Source of the DNA: Deltaproteobacteria bacterium
GTDB lineage: Bacteria > Desulfobacterota > Syntrophia > Syntrophales > UBA2210
Reading direction: 5' to 3'
NCBI GenBank assembly: GCA_019313905.1
Contig: JAFDAI010000031.1
Span: 1 to 33,167, forward strand
Length of the DNA: 33,167 nucleotides
Part shown: positions 7,734-15,910 of the stretch, piece by piece
Numbering within the stretch: the first letter of the stretch is position 1
Layout of the letters: each line of letters starts with the position of its first letter
Notes under the pieces: model-generated
Seen by the model: only the letters and a program-made list of their open reading frames with translations
What the model was told of the DNA's origin: nothing
Database searches by the model: none
Position numbers and translations under genes: made by a program

Positions 7734-9032
7734 TCATCCAAATCGGGCAATCATCCAGCGTACGAAGAAAAAGTACATAAAACCTGTTGCGAAGAGGAAT
7801 ATGCAGGGTAGGACAAGGTGCCTGTATACGCGTCCGAAGGGGGCTTCGAAATACTGGTTTGAGAGCAGGAGACAGAGGTGAAGGGGCGAGAGAAGAACCC
7901 CCAGGAAACCACTCACAAGCGCAAGCATGATATAGGCAAGAATGAAGGAGCCTTCACCCATGGAATGGACGAGAGGGACGATAATGGGGAAGGTGCTCCC
8001 CACAAAGGCTATTGTTATCCCCGTAATCCCTCCCACTATAAAGGGAAGCGCGACGGCAATAAGGACGAGGGGAACGGAAAATTCCGTAAATTCCCTGCTT
8101 ATGGCCGCTACCGCATCGCTGTCTTCAAGCATTCCCTTGAAGACCAGTATGGCGATAACCATGTAGAACATCTTCAAGAGGTGGGGGTCTATGACAACCT
8201 TCCGGATTCTGTCACCATCCATTCCGTTTCGGAACCAGACATAAGCAATAGACAGAATAAGCGCGATAATCAGTCCCATCTCCTTTGTGATATAAAGCCC
8301 GGGGAATATGTATGAGAGGAGCATTCCCGCACCAAGCCCTGCGAATATCACCATGAGAATGGGAATAAGTTCTTTAAAAAATGGTCTCGCGGAACGACTC
8401 TTATCTCTTTTCCCCGCCGCATGTTTAAGTTCAAGCCCTTTTACGGAAAGAGAACCGAGAGAAACGGCTACAATGGTAAATGGGCACATAACCATCATGA
8501 TTGTCCAGAGATCTATGTTTGCCAGTGTCACAGAAAGGAGTATTCCCGGATAGAGGGGCCACCAGTATTCCCAGACATGACGGTACCAGTAGTTGATAAA
8601 ACTAAGCTGATCCGGCCTGAGTTTGCTTCTGTTTCCCATCTCTTTCACCATGGGAGCGGAAAATATCGCGCCTCCGGGCATGGGGAGAAGACCGATAAGG
8701 GCCGGAAACATGGCGAGATTCAGCCGGGGATTTGTCACAAGACCGCGGAAATTGTCCAGGAGCCGCTCCATATGTCCTCCAATCTCCATACTGCTGCTGA
8801 GGACTAGAATGAGTGTAACTACAACGGCAAGGGAAAGGGTTTTGGGCATCACGATTGAGCCGGCGGCTGAGAGAAGCATTGCACCCGGCGTTAATCCGAA
8901 GAGCACACCTATGAGGATAGCCCCCAGGAGGAATGCATTCCCCAGCGAGACACTCCTTCTGATGGCAATGAGAACGAGAACGAAGACAATAAGTATCCTC
9001 ACGATGGCCGGGATATTCAGAATAATCGACAT
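7734..9032 (-). CDS. DUF401 family integral membrane protein
   Basis: Polytopic inner-membrane protein of about 432 aa with roughly ten to twelve hydrophobic segments. It matches the DUF401 family: early LIAIRRSVSLGNAFLLGAILIG, then MFPALIGLLPMPGGAIFSAPMV and the YWYRHVWEYWWPLYPGILL stretch. The family resembles the ion-transporter superfamily (gluconate and dicarboxylate carriers), so a secondary carrier for an organic anion is a fair guess, but no substrate is known. ATG at 9032 is chosen because GCGGAGAT lies just upstream; an in-frame ATG at 9098 would add 22 residues but has no ribosome-binding site. It is last in the def-aminopeptidase-GGDEF-DUF401 run. Confidence 0.8.
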   Translation of the reverse strand: MSIILNIPAIVRILIVFVLVLIAIRRSVSLGNAFLLGAILIGVLFGLTPGAMLLSAAGSIVMPKTLSLAVVVTLILVLSSSMEIGGHMERLLDNFRGLVTNPRLNLAMFPALIGLLPMPGGAIFSAPMVKEMGNRSKLRPDQLSFINYWYRHVWEYWWPLYPGILLSVTLANIDLWTIMMVMCPFTIVAVSLGSLSVKGLELKHAAGKRDKSRSARPFFKELIPILMVIFAGLGAGMLLSYIFPGLYITKEMGLIIALILSIAYVWFRNGMDGDRIRKVVIDPHLLKMFYMVIAILVFKGMLEDSDAVAAISREFTEFSVPLVLIAVALPFIVGGITGITIAFVGSTFPIIVPLVHSMGEGSFILAYIMLALVSGFLGVLLSPLHLCLLLSNQYFEAPFGRVYRHLVLPCIFLFATGFMYFFFVRWMIARFG

Positions 9033-9103
9033 AATATCTCCGCTGAACCGGTACGAAAGGCAGGGGGGATAGTGCCTGGAGATCCATTGGTTAAGCATTT
9101 AAG

Positions 9104-10042
9104 TTAAGTACGGCAGAATACCCGATTTTTTCCCTGCCCCTTGGCGCGGTACATGTTGGAGTCCGTCCGTTTTAAAAACATTCTCAGTTCCTCTTGAGAT
9201 ATATACTGGGTCACCCCAATGCTTACTGTTTTGTGCACTGCCTTCCCGCCGCCCAGAGGGTAAAATTTCTCATTCTCGAATTCTTTCCTTATTCTTTCCG
9301 CGAGAATGGTTGCCGCGTCTCCGGTTGTTTCGGGCATGGCAACGGTGAATTCCTCTCCTCCGTATCGATATGCAGAGTCCGTCTTTCTCAGGCAATTCCG
9401 GATTACCTCTCCCAGCCTGACAAGGACTTCGTCTCCTTCAAGATGTCCATATGTGTCGTTGAAATCTTTGAAATCGTCAATGTCCAGAAGGAGAAGAGAG
9501 AGTGGGTGATGATACCGATCGGCCCGCTCTATCTCTGATCTTAACTGATCGTAGAAATACCTCGAGTTATAAAGCCCGGTAAGGGCATCGGTGATGCTCA
9601 ATGCCCGGTACATTTTTTCACTTTCTCTCAGCGCATCCCCGGCAAGCTTACGATCCGTTACATCTTCAAGGGTTTCCACTGCCGCCATGATGGCCCCTGC
9701 TGAGTCCCTCAGCGCGGATACGGTAAACCGCAGCCACTTGCCTCCTCCCTCCAGTTCCGGGAAAAAATCGGTTGCCTCATAGGCATCTTCTATTAATTTT
9801 GATTTATTGTATTTGCCCGGATACCAGAACGGGATTTCGCTTTGGCGTTCATCCACAATAAGATCAGCCATGACAGGTCTGTATTCACGGTAGAATGCCC
9901 TCCAGTGATCTTCCGAACCGACCACCTCTTTGGCCATAATGCCGCTCAGCTTCTCCAGTGCCCTGTTCCAATATATTATTTTGTGATCCCTGCCTATAAC
10001 AAACGTTGGTATGGGAGAGTTTTCGAAAATCGTCTTTAACAT
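9104..10042 (-). CDS. PAS-GGDEF diguanylate cyclase
   Basis: Cytoplasmic signalling enzyme of 312 aa predicted to make cyclic di-GMP from two GTP. Residues about 5-135 form a PAS sensor domain (IFENSPIPTFVIGRDHKIIYWN to VETLEDVTDRK). A GGDEF domain follows, with ITDALTGLYNSRYF, LLLDIDDFKDFNDTYGH and an intact active-site GGEEF at residues 228-232. An RxxD inhibitory site (RKTD, 219-222) stands five residues before it, so product feedback is likely. There is no transmembrane segment. AAAGGA precedes the ATG. It is 21 nt downstream of the aminopeptidase gene and so probably co-transcribed with def, an unusual partner for a second-messenger enzyme. Confidence 0.92.
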   Translation of the reverse strand: MLKTIFENSPIPTFVIGRDHKIIYWNRALEKLSGIMAKEVVGSEDHWRAFYREYRPVMADLIVDERQSEIPFWYPGKYNKSKLIEDAYEATDFFPELEGGGKWLRFTVSALRDSAGAIMAAVETLEDVTDRKLAGDALRESEKMYRALSITDALTGLYNSRYFYDQLRSEIERADRYHHPLSLLLLDIDDFKDFNDTYGHLEGDEVLVRLGEVIRNCLRKTDSAYRYGGEEFTVAMPETTGDAATILAERIRKEFENEKFYPLGGGKAVHKTVSIGVTQYISQEELRMFLKRTDSNMYRAKGQGKNRVFCRT

Positions 10043-10063
10043 CTGTTTTCCTTTCCATATAGC

Positions 10064-11233
10064 CTAACAACAAAAGGTGCCGTCTTCATAGATTGTAACT
10101 GTTTTCCCATCCAACAGATGTGCTTTTACTGTTTTCTTCTCGGTGTTTACCATGTCCCAGTGCAATGCCGAGTCGTTAAGCCCAAGCCTTTTTTTCATGT
10201 CCTTCGTCAGTTCGGCGGGATCTCCAGTGTATGTTTCGGAGAAAGACGTTCCAAGCGCTATATGACAATTCCCCCATTGTCCCCCGTAATTTTCGTCGAA
10301 GAGGGTGTCCGCCATGAATTTGTCGATTCTGGAAAAACGCCTGTCGGTAAGGGAAAATTCTCCAACCCTGCAGGCCCCTTTGTCCATGGACAGTTGTTTT
10401 ATTGTAAAGTCTTCGCCGGAGGTGGCCTCGATTCTGACGGCGCGGCCCTTTTCAAAGGCAAGTCTTATGTCCTCCACGTAATTTCCGCTTCTGAAAGAGG
10501 GCTGGTTTGCGAAGTAATAACCCTCTGTCCCTCTCCAGTCGGGAGAGAGGAAAAGTTCGAAACTGGGTATATTATGACCCGAAACACCTATCCACTTTCT
10601 TTTTTCTCCCGGTCTTATACGAAGGTCGACATTTTCAGATTGTATGTGATAGTACGAAACTGCCATCCTGTTCAACCATTTCTTTATTGCGCCAGCCTCC
10701 CTGTATACTGTTTCCCATCTGGAAGCCGGGTTGTCGCTGTCCAGAAAACATGCCTTTATTATCTGATCGGTATATTGCGCAAGGGTAAGTTTTGCGTTTG
10801 TTGCGAGTTCCGGTGTTGGAAATGTGCACAGTGTCCAGCCGAATTCGCCGGTTTCTTCTCTTCTGTTAAGTATCTCGCGGAGCTCTTTTCTCGCGATCAG
10901 TGTCTTTGCTATCTTTTTGGGATCCGCGTCTTTTAAGTGGGTAAGGGATTCAGGGGCACAGATAAAGATACTTCCATTGAGCGATTCATATAACTCTTTT
11001 TCCCCTGGAGGATGAAAGACGAGTTGCCGCCTGTTCGCTCTGTCAAAGAAAGAGCGTTCCATGTTGACGGTAAGCCCGGAGCGGGGAATGGGATTTATCC
11101 CCATCTCGCGCAACTTATATTCGTATCGAATCAAAACGATGTCGCCCCGCTTGAACCGTCCCGCCCTGGCCTTTAACAAACCCCACAACAGGGCGTCGGC
11201 ATATCTGTTCAAATGGTCTTTGGTTAGTGGCAC
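10064..11233 (-). CDS. M29 family (thermophilic-type) aminopeptidase
   Basis: Metallo-aminopeptidase of 389 aa, expected to be cytoplasmic and dimeric with two metal ions. Family signatures are present in order: an N-terminal domain with GDIVLIRYE, then the metal-binding region with IPSFELFLSPD (Glu), GEFSLTD (Glu), NCHIALGTSF (His) and LHWDMV (His and Asp). The length is close to the usual about 400 residues of M29 enzymes. The start is a GTG at 11233 with AAAGAGAG upstream. It lies 49 nt after def, so deformylase and aminopeptidase, which act on nascent N-termini and on peptides, are probably made together. Confidence 0.85.
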   Translation of the reverse strand: MPLTKDHLNRYADALLWGLLKARAGRFKRGDIVLIRYEYKLREMGINPIPRSGLTVNMERSFFDRANRRQLVFHPPGEKELYESLNGSIFICAPESLTHLKDADPKKIAKTLIARKELREILNRREETGEFGWTLCTFPTPELATNAKLTLAQYTDQIIKACFLDSDNPASRWETVYREAGAIKKWLNRMAVSYYHIQSENVDLRIRPGEKRKWIGVSGHNIPSFELFLSPDWRGTEGYYFANQPSFRSGNYVEDIRLAFEKGRAVRIEATSGEDFTIKQLSMDKGACRVGEFSLTDRRFSRIDKFMADTLFDENYGGQWGNCHIALGTSFSETYTGDPAELTKDMKKRLGLNDSALHWDMVNTEKKTVKAHLLDGKTVTIYEDGTFCC

Positions 11234-11282
11234 ACAAATCTCTCTTTAAAATATGATGGCTTACAGATGGAATACTGTGGGT

Positions 11283-11840
11283 TCATTCACCCTTGAAAAT
11301 CTTGTCGAAAAATTGGGACTTCTCTTTGGGAAAATAGATCGTTGTGCCCCGGTCGACGATGAGCTTTCCATCAAGGTGATCAAGTTCATGCTGAACCACA
11401 CGGGCAAGGAATCCCGTATAGCGTTTGTTTATCTTATTTCCCTTCTCATCGTATGCTTTAACCTTTATTGAAGTGGCCCTGACAACATCGGCGCTTATAT
11501 CGGGGCACGACAGGCAGGCCTCCTGCATTTTTTCCTTGTCTCCTCTTATCTGTGTGATCCTCGGGTTTACAAGGACATCGTAATTGCCGCCACCCTTTTT
11601 TACTGGTGTTTTGTCGCTGAAGTTCCCGTTTTTGAACACCACGACCCTTTTACTTATTCCTATCTGCGGGGCGGCAAGCCCCGCAGCGTCATCCCTTCCA
11701 GTAAACGTGTCAACAAGGATTTCTATATCTCTCTTTCCCTCTTCATCAAGGGGAATGGGGATCTCATCGGCATGTCTCCTCAGAAGCCTTGATTCCTCTT
11801 CATTGATCTTTTCATTTTCCCATAATTTCCAGGTCTTCAT
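11283..11840 (-). CDS. def: Peptide deformylase
   Basis: Removes the formyl group from the N-terminal Met of nascent proteins in the cytoplasm. The protein is 185 aa, normal for a bacterial deformylase. All three motifs are visible: GLAAPQIG, EACLSCP (Ala in place of the usual Gly in EGCLS, with the metal-ligand Cys kept) and QHELDH, which supplies two His ligands and the catalytic Glu. The C-terminal tail (YFPKEKSQFFDKIFKGE) is slightly extended. Methionyl-tRNA formyltransferase (fmt), often adjacent to def, is absent here. It is first in the minus-strand operon and divergent from the radical SAM gene across a 132-bp region containing a palindrome. Confidence 0.93.
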   Translation of the reverse strand: MKTWKLWENEKINEEESRLLRRHADEIPIPLDEEGKRDIEILVDTFTGRDDAAGLAAPQIGISKRVVVFKNGNFSDKTPVKKGGGNYDVLVNPRITQIRGDKEKMQEACLSCPDISADVVRATSIKVKAYDEKGNKINKRYTGFLARVVQHELDHLDGKLIVDRGTTIYFPKEKSQFFDKIFKGE

Positions 11841-11896
11841 TTTTTCGCACGGGGCCTTTCTGTTCCTGATTTTCTATTTTTATAACATCATGGGAT

Positions 11897-11923
11897 TATT
11901 ATTTCAACACTATTGAAATAATA
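11897..11923. promoter_or_regulatory. Palindrome in the divergent def / radical SAM promoter region
   Basis: TATTATTTCAA, a 5-nt centre, then TTGAAATAATA form a perfect 11-bp inverted repeat. It sits 57 nt upstream of def and about 50 nt upstream of the radical SAM start, in the only divergent gap of this region. Position and symmetry fit an operator for a dimeric regulator acting on one or both genes; AT-richness makes a chance hairpin possible. Confidence 0.45.
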
Positions 11924-11972
11924 TGAGAATCCTGATAATCGAGCAACGTGAGTAAAAAGGGGGTTGGTTGAA

Positions 11973-13211
11973 TTGATAGGAAAACTTATAACAGAAGTGA
12001 CAAAATGGGAATTTTCCCGGGCCATGCGATTCACTGAAGGTGTGGATGCGTCTCTCCCGAGGGGAAAAACAAATCACGGCATGCTTCTTTATCTACATAT
12101 CCCATTCTGTGAAAGTTTGTGTCCATACTGTTCATTTAACAGGGTTTTGTTCGATAAAGATCTCTGCCAGAAGTATCATAGCGCCCTCAGAAAAGAGATA
12201 CAACTTTACAAAGATAAAGATTATAACTTCACCAGCGTGTATGTGGGCGGGGGAACACCGACGATAATGATGGATGAACTGGAGAAAACCCTGTTGTTGG
12301 CAGCGGATTGCTTCAGCATCAGAGAGATTTCAGTGGAGACCAATCCCAACCACCTTACACAGGAGAATGTTGATATCCTTAAGAAGATCGGGATCAACAG
12401 GCTTTCGGTGGGAGTACAAAGCTTTGATGACGGACTTTTGAAGGCAATGGGCAGATATGAGAAATATGGAAGCGGCAATATGATTGCCGGGAGGATTGCG
12501 GAAATATCGGGGCAGTTCGATACCCTGAATGCCGACATGATATTTAACTTTCCCGTCCAGACAGAAGAAACTCTGGACAGAGACTTGGATATTCTGATTA
12601 ATACAGGCGTGGATCAGGTGACCTATTATCCCCTGATGGTCTCGGAATCCACGCGCAGGAAGGTGAAGAAAACGCTGGGGATAGTTGATTACCGGAAGGA
12701 AAAGAGGTTCTATCAACTGATTTCCAAAAAGCTTGCCCCTTACTACCGTTTTTCCTCGGCGTGGTGTTTTTCCCGGAGAGGAACCATGGTTGATGAGTAT
12801 ATAGTGGATTATGATGAATATGCCGGTCTGGGCAGCGGTTCTATCGGATACATGGATGGCAGAAGTTATGCGAACACCTTCGACATACCTCAATATATTG
12901 AGATGCTGGACAGGGGAGAACTTCCATTGATGGCGGCGCGTGATTTTACACCCACGCAGCAGGCACGATACGACTTTCTGATGAAGCTGTTTGGTCTGAA
13001 ACTGGATATCTCCTTCTTGAGGAAGAAATATGGTGGAGGGGGCATCGGGCATCTCTGGAGAGAGATATTCGCCTTTATGCTGACCGGAGGGTTGCGCTAC
13101 AAGCGCGGCACTTTTTACCTTACAGACCGTGGCAGATACTATTGGGTCATAATGATGCGGGAATTCTTCACCGCGGTCAACAATTTCCGCGACTTTTGCC
13201 TGGGCAGATAA
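11973..13211 (+). CDS. HemW/HemN-like radical SAM protein
   Basis: Radical SAM protein of about 412 aa in the coproporphyrinogen III oxidase-like family. The [4Fe-4S] motif is Cys46-x3-Cys50-x2-Cys53 in HIPFCESLCPYCSFN. The CPYC-x-F pattern is of the HemW type (heme-handling chaperone), not the HemN CYFCGC type. YVGGGTPT, ISVETNPNHL and RLSVGVQSFDDGLLKAMGR are standard for the family. The C-terminal part (ARYDFLMKLFGLKLD onward) matches a HemN-C-like domain. True oxidase activity is doubtful for this subtype. The start is uncertain: AAGGGGG ends at 11963, which favours the TTG at 11973 over the TTG at 11964. Confidence 0.8.
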   Translation: MIGKLITEVTKWEFSRAMRFTEGVDASLPRGKTNHGMLLYLHIPFCESLCPYCSFNRVLFDKDLCQKYHSALRKEIQLYKDKDYNFTSVYVGGGTPTIMMDELEKTLLLAADCFSIREISVETNPNHLTQENVDILKKIGINRLSVGVQSFDDGLLKAMGRYEKYGSGNMIAGRIAEISGQFDTLNADMIFNFPVQTEETLDRDLDILINTGVDQVTYYPLMVSESTRRKVKKTLGIVDYRKEKRFYQLISKKLAPYYRFSSAWCFSRRGTMVDEYIVDYDEYAGLGSGSIGYMDGRSYANTFDIPQYIEMLDRGELPLMAARDFTPTQQARYDFLMKLFGLKLDISFLRKKYGGGGIGHLWREIFAFMLTGGLRYKRGTFYLTDRGRYYWVIMMREFFTAVNNFRDFCLGR

Positions 13212-13270
13212 GGAATAAAGTTTCGGGTTGCGAATTTCTGCGCACATCGAACTTTAAGGAAAGTGGTACC

Positions 13271-14692
13271 ATGGATGACAAGATAAGAGAATTACTGAAA
13301 ACCCTTCCGAAGATTGACGAAGTGCTCCTTGTTCTCGAAAAGGACGGCGCGTTTGAGGGCGTCTCAAGAGATATCGTGGTGGAAAAATGCCGGCAGGTTG
13401 TAAAAGAGATGAGAAAGACCATATTGGATTCGGAAAAAGGCGGTGGAAAAATTTCCGGCTCCTTTTCCGCTGACAGGGCGGCACATGAGGTACGAAAAAG
13501 GCTGCTTGCCCTTCATGACTACAGTCTGCGCCGCGTGGTAAACGCTACAGGGATCATCCTTCATACAAACCTTGGGAGAGCTCCCCTCTGCGGGGATGCC
13601 CTGAAAAGAATTATTGATGTCAGCGAGGGTTATTCAAATCTGGAGTTCAATCTTGATGAGGGGAAAAGGGGACTAAGGTATGACCATGTAAGAGAGATAC
13701 TTTGCTGCATATCGGGAGCGGAAGATGCCATAATCGTCAACAATAACGCCGCTGCAGTTCTCCTTACCCTGAATACCCTGTCGGAGGGAAAAGAGGCGAT
13801 CGTTTCGCGGGGAGAGCTTATTGAAATAGGGGGAGCGTTCCGTATTCCCGAGGTTATGGAAAAAAGTGGAGCCATTCTCAAAGAGGTGGGAACCACCAAC
13901 CGCACGCACTTTTCCGACTACGAGGACGGGGTGCGCGACGATACCGGGTTGATTCTTAAGGTCCATACAAGCAATTTCAAGGTGCTTGGTTTCACGGATG
14001 AGATAGGTCTGGGCAAGCTGGTGGAACTTGGCAAAAAGAAAAATATTCCTGTAATGAATGATCTGGGAAGCGGATGTTTTGTACAGTTGGATAAATATGG
14101 TTTTGAAGGAGAACCGACTGTTCAGGAAGTCCTGAAGACAGGAGCGGATGTGGTGACGTTCAGTGGTGATAAGCTCCTTGGTGGGCCGCAGGCCGGGATA
14201 ATCCTGGGTAAAAAGACGATCCTGGACAAGATAAAGAAGAACCCCCTCAATCGTGCCCTGAGAATAGATAAATTGACCCTTGCAGCCCTTGAGGCGACGA
14301 TGATGCATTACCTGGATCTCGACAGGGCAGTGGATGATGTAAGGGTTCTGCGGTCGTTGACGGAACCGGTCGCCGATGTTGAAAAAAGGGCGCGCAGACT
14401 TTTGGCTCTGCTGGAGAAATTATCCCTGAAAGACCTGACTTTCTCCGTTATGAAGGAACACTCCATGGCTGGTGGCGGATCACTTCCCACGCAGGAGATC
14501 CCCACTGTTGTCGTGGCTGTAAACTCCCGCAGCATCCCGCCAAGCCGGCTGGAAAGAAGATTAAGGAAGCTGGAAATTCCCATAATTGCGAGGATATGTG
14601 ACGACAAAGTCCTCCTCGACCTGAGAACGATAACTGAAAAAGAATTTGTGTTCATAAAGGACGGTATGAAGCGCATAGCGGAGCTTTCGTGA
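13271..14692 (+). CDS. selA: L-seryl-tRNA(Sec) selenium transferase
   Basis: PLP enzyme of 473 aa that converts seryl-tRNA(Sec) to selenocysteyl-tRNA(Sec) with selenophosphate. Length and sequence fit SelA: a helical N-terminal tRNA-binding domain (residues about 1-65), VVNATGIILHTNLGRAPL, NNNAAAVLLTL, RGELIEIGGAFRIP, VGTTNRTH, NDLGSG, and the PLP lysine in FSGDKLLGGPQAG at residue 301. AAGGAAAG upstream of ATG 13271 decides the start; a longer reading frame from 13142 overlaps the previous gene and is not used. The gene implies that the cell makes selenoproteins, although selB, selC and selD are not in the window. It is 59 nt after the radical SAM gene. Confidence 0.95.
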   Translation: MDDKIRELLKTLPKIDEVLLVLEKDGAFEGVSRDIVVEKCRQVVKEMRKTILDSEKGGGKISGSFSADRAAHEVRKRLLALHDYSLRRVVNATGIILHTNLGRAPLCGDALKRIIDVSEGYSNLEFNLDEGKRGLRYDHVREILCCISGAEDAIIVNNNAAAVLLTLNTLSEGKEAIVSRGELIEIGGAFRIPEVMEKSGAILKEVGTTNRTHFSDYEDGVRDDTGLILKVHTSNFKVLGFTDEIGLGKLVELGKKKNIPVMNDLGSGCFVQLDKYGFEGEPTVQEVLKTGADVVTFSGDKLLGGPQAGIILGKKTILDKIKKNPLNRALRIDKLTLAALEATMMHYLDLDRAVDDVRVLRSLTEPVADVEKRARRLLALLEKLSLKDLTFSVMKEHSMAGGGSLPTQEIPTVVVAVNSRSIPPSRLERRLRKLEIPIIARICDDKVLLDLRTITEKEFVFIKDGMKRIAELS

Positions 14693-14750
14693 TTTTCAGA
14701 ACCCTGTTTTTTAATTCCTCCGCTCCCCTTGCTTTCCGACCGATTTTCCG

Positions 14751-15737
14751 ATGAAAAAGAAGATGACCCCCGTAGATGACAGAGAGCTCAAATTCAGAGT
14801 ATCTCCCGCCGAGAGTGGAAAGAGACTTGACATTTTTCTATCGCAGAGAGACGTTTTCGTTACGCGTTCGCAGGTTAAGAGGGCGATTGATGAAAGGCAG
14901 GTACAGGTAAACGGCGTTGAAGTAAAACCGGCCTGTCGTCTGAAGAATGGCGATATGGTCATTGTCCGGAGGGAAAAGCCGAAGGAATGCGACCTTGTTC
15001 CGGAAGAAATACCCCTTGACATCATCTATGAAGACGCGCACATCCTTGTGGTGAACAAACCTCACGGCATGGTCGTCCACCCCGCGGCGGGAAACCGCAG
15101 CGGCACACTTGTCAATGCCCTTCTGTTTCATTGCGGGGATCTTTCCGGCATTGGCGGTGTTAAAAGGCCCGGTATAGTACATCGTCTGGATAAGAACACA
15201 TCAGGACTTATGGTGATCGCAAAGTCGGATAAAGCCCACATCGGGTTGGCGAAACAGTTTAAAGAACATCTTGTCAAAAAAGTCTACAGGGTTCTTGTGC
15301 ATGGCGACATGAAAGAAGAAGAGGGGATAATCGATCTGTCCATAGGAAGACATCCTGTGGACAGGAAGAAAATGTCCACCAACAGTAGAAGGGGTAAAGA
15401 ATCGCTGACCCGCTGGAGTGTGGAAGAACGCTATAATATAGCCACACTCCTTTCTGTCCGGATTGAGACAGGCAGGACACACCAGATCCGGGTACATCTG
15501 AACGCCACAGGATATCCTGTCGTCGGGGACGCTGTTTACGGTAATTCGAAAAAAAGAATTGAAGCGATAAAAGATAATATCCGGCAGGTGGCGTTGAGGA
15601 AGATTCGCAGGCAGGCCCTCCATTCAAGCGAGTTTTGCTTCCATCATCCGGTTACGGGCAATCTTATGGATTTTTCATCTCCCCTTCCGCATGACATGGA
15701 GCTGGTATGCGGGGAACTCAGAAATAGCGAGAAATAA
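14751..15737 (+). CDS. RluD-family 23S rRNA pseudouridine synthase
   Basis: Converts specific uridines in RNA, most likely 23S rRNA, to pseudouridine. At 328 aa it has an S4 RNA-binding domain (about 15-80, with GKRLDIFLSQ and SQVKRAIDERQVQVNG) and then the RluA/RluD catalytic domain. The motif HRLDKNTSGLMV carries the catalytic Asp147; RTHQIRVHL and GYPVVGDAVYG follow as expected. Paralogues RluA, RluC and RluD are hard to separate by eye, but S4 plus catalytic domain next to pgeF is the layout of rluD-yfiH in Escherichia coli, so RluD is most likely. ATG 14751 has a weak ribosome-binding site; ATG 14763 is an alternative. Confidence 0.9.
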   Translation: MKKKMTPVDDRELKFRVSPAESGKRLDIFLSQRDVFVTRSQVKRAIDERQVQVNGVEVKPACRLKNGDMVIVRREKPKECDLVPEEIPLDIIYEDAHILVVNKPHGMVVHPAAGNRSGTLVNALLFHCGDLSGIGGVKRPGIVHRLDKNTSGLMVIAKSDKAHIGLAKQFKEHLVKKVYRVLVHGDMKEEEGIIDLSIGRHPVDRKKMSTNSRRGKESLTRWSVEERYNIATLLSVRIETGRTHQIRVHLNATGYPVVGDAVYGNSKKRIEAIKDNIRQVALRKIRRQALHSSEFCFHHPVTGNLMDFSSPLPHDMELVCGELRNSEK

Positions 15738-15740
15738 TGT

Positions 15741-15887
15741 TTGATGGCCTTGTAAAAAGTCATAAAGACTGTCATTGCGAGCAGAGCAAAGCAATCTCGT
15801 ACACTATAACTATCTGTATCCATTAGATTGCTTCGTCGCTACGCTTCTCGCAATGACCCTGTTCACGACTTCTTACGATTCCATCAA
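15741..15887. repeat. 147-bp palindromic repeat element (GTCATTGCGAG type)
   Basis: The left half carries TTGATGG (15741), GTCATTGCGAG (15771-15781) and GCAATCT (15791-15797). The right half carries the reverse complements AGATTGC (15825-15831), CTCGCAATGAC (15847-15857) and CCATCAA (15881-15887). Outer arms are in exact register about 15814; the right inner arm has about 6 extra bases. The segment also keeps weaker symmetry between (GTAAAAAGTC against GACTTCTTAC). It fills the gap between the pseudouridine synthase and pgeF. Elements with this core are dispersed in many bacterial genomes, from my recollection. No ORF. Confidence 0.75.
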
Positions 15888-15910
15888 TTCTGACTTTTCA
15901 CAGGTGCATA

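Noticed and set aside
10118-10936. 272-aa open frame on the plus strand
   Set aside because: It lies wholly inside the M29 aminopeptidase gene on the other strand, is Cys/Phe-rich without recognisable motifs and has no ribosome-binding site.
12330-13247. 305-aa open frame on the minus strand
   Set aside because: It is antisense to the radical SAM gene, which has an intact CxxxCxxC motif; no independent support.
13142-13270. N-terminal extension of selA
   Set aside because: It would overlap the end of the radical SAM gene by about 70 bp, and the ATG at 13271 has a good ribosome-binding site and gives the normal SelA length.
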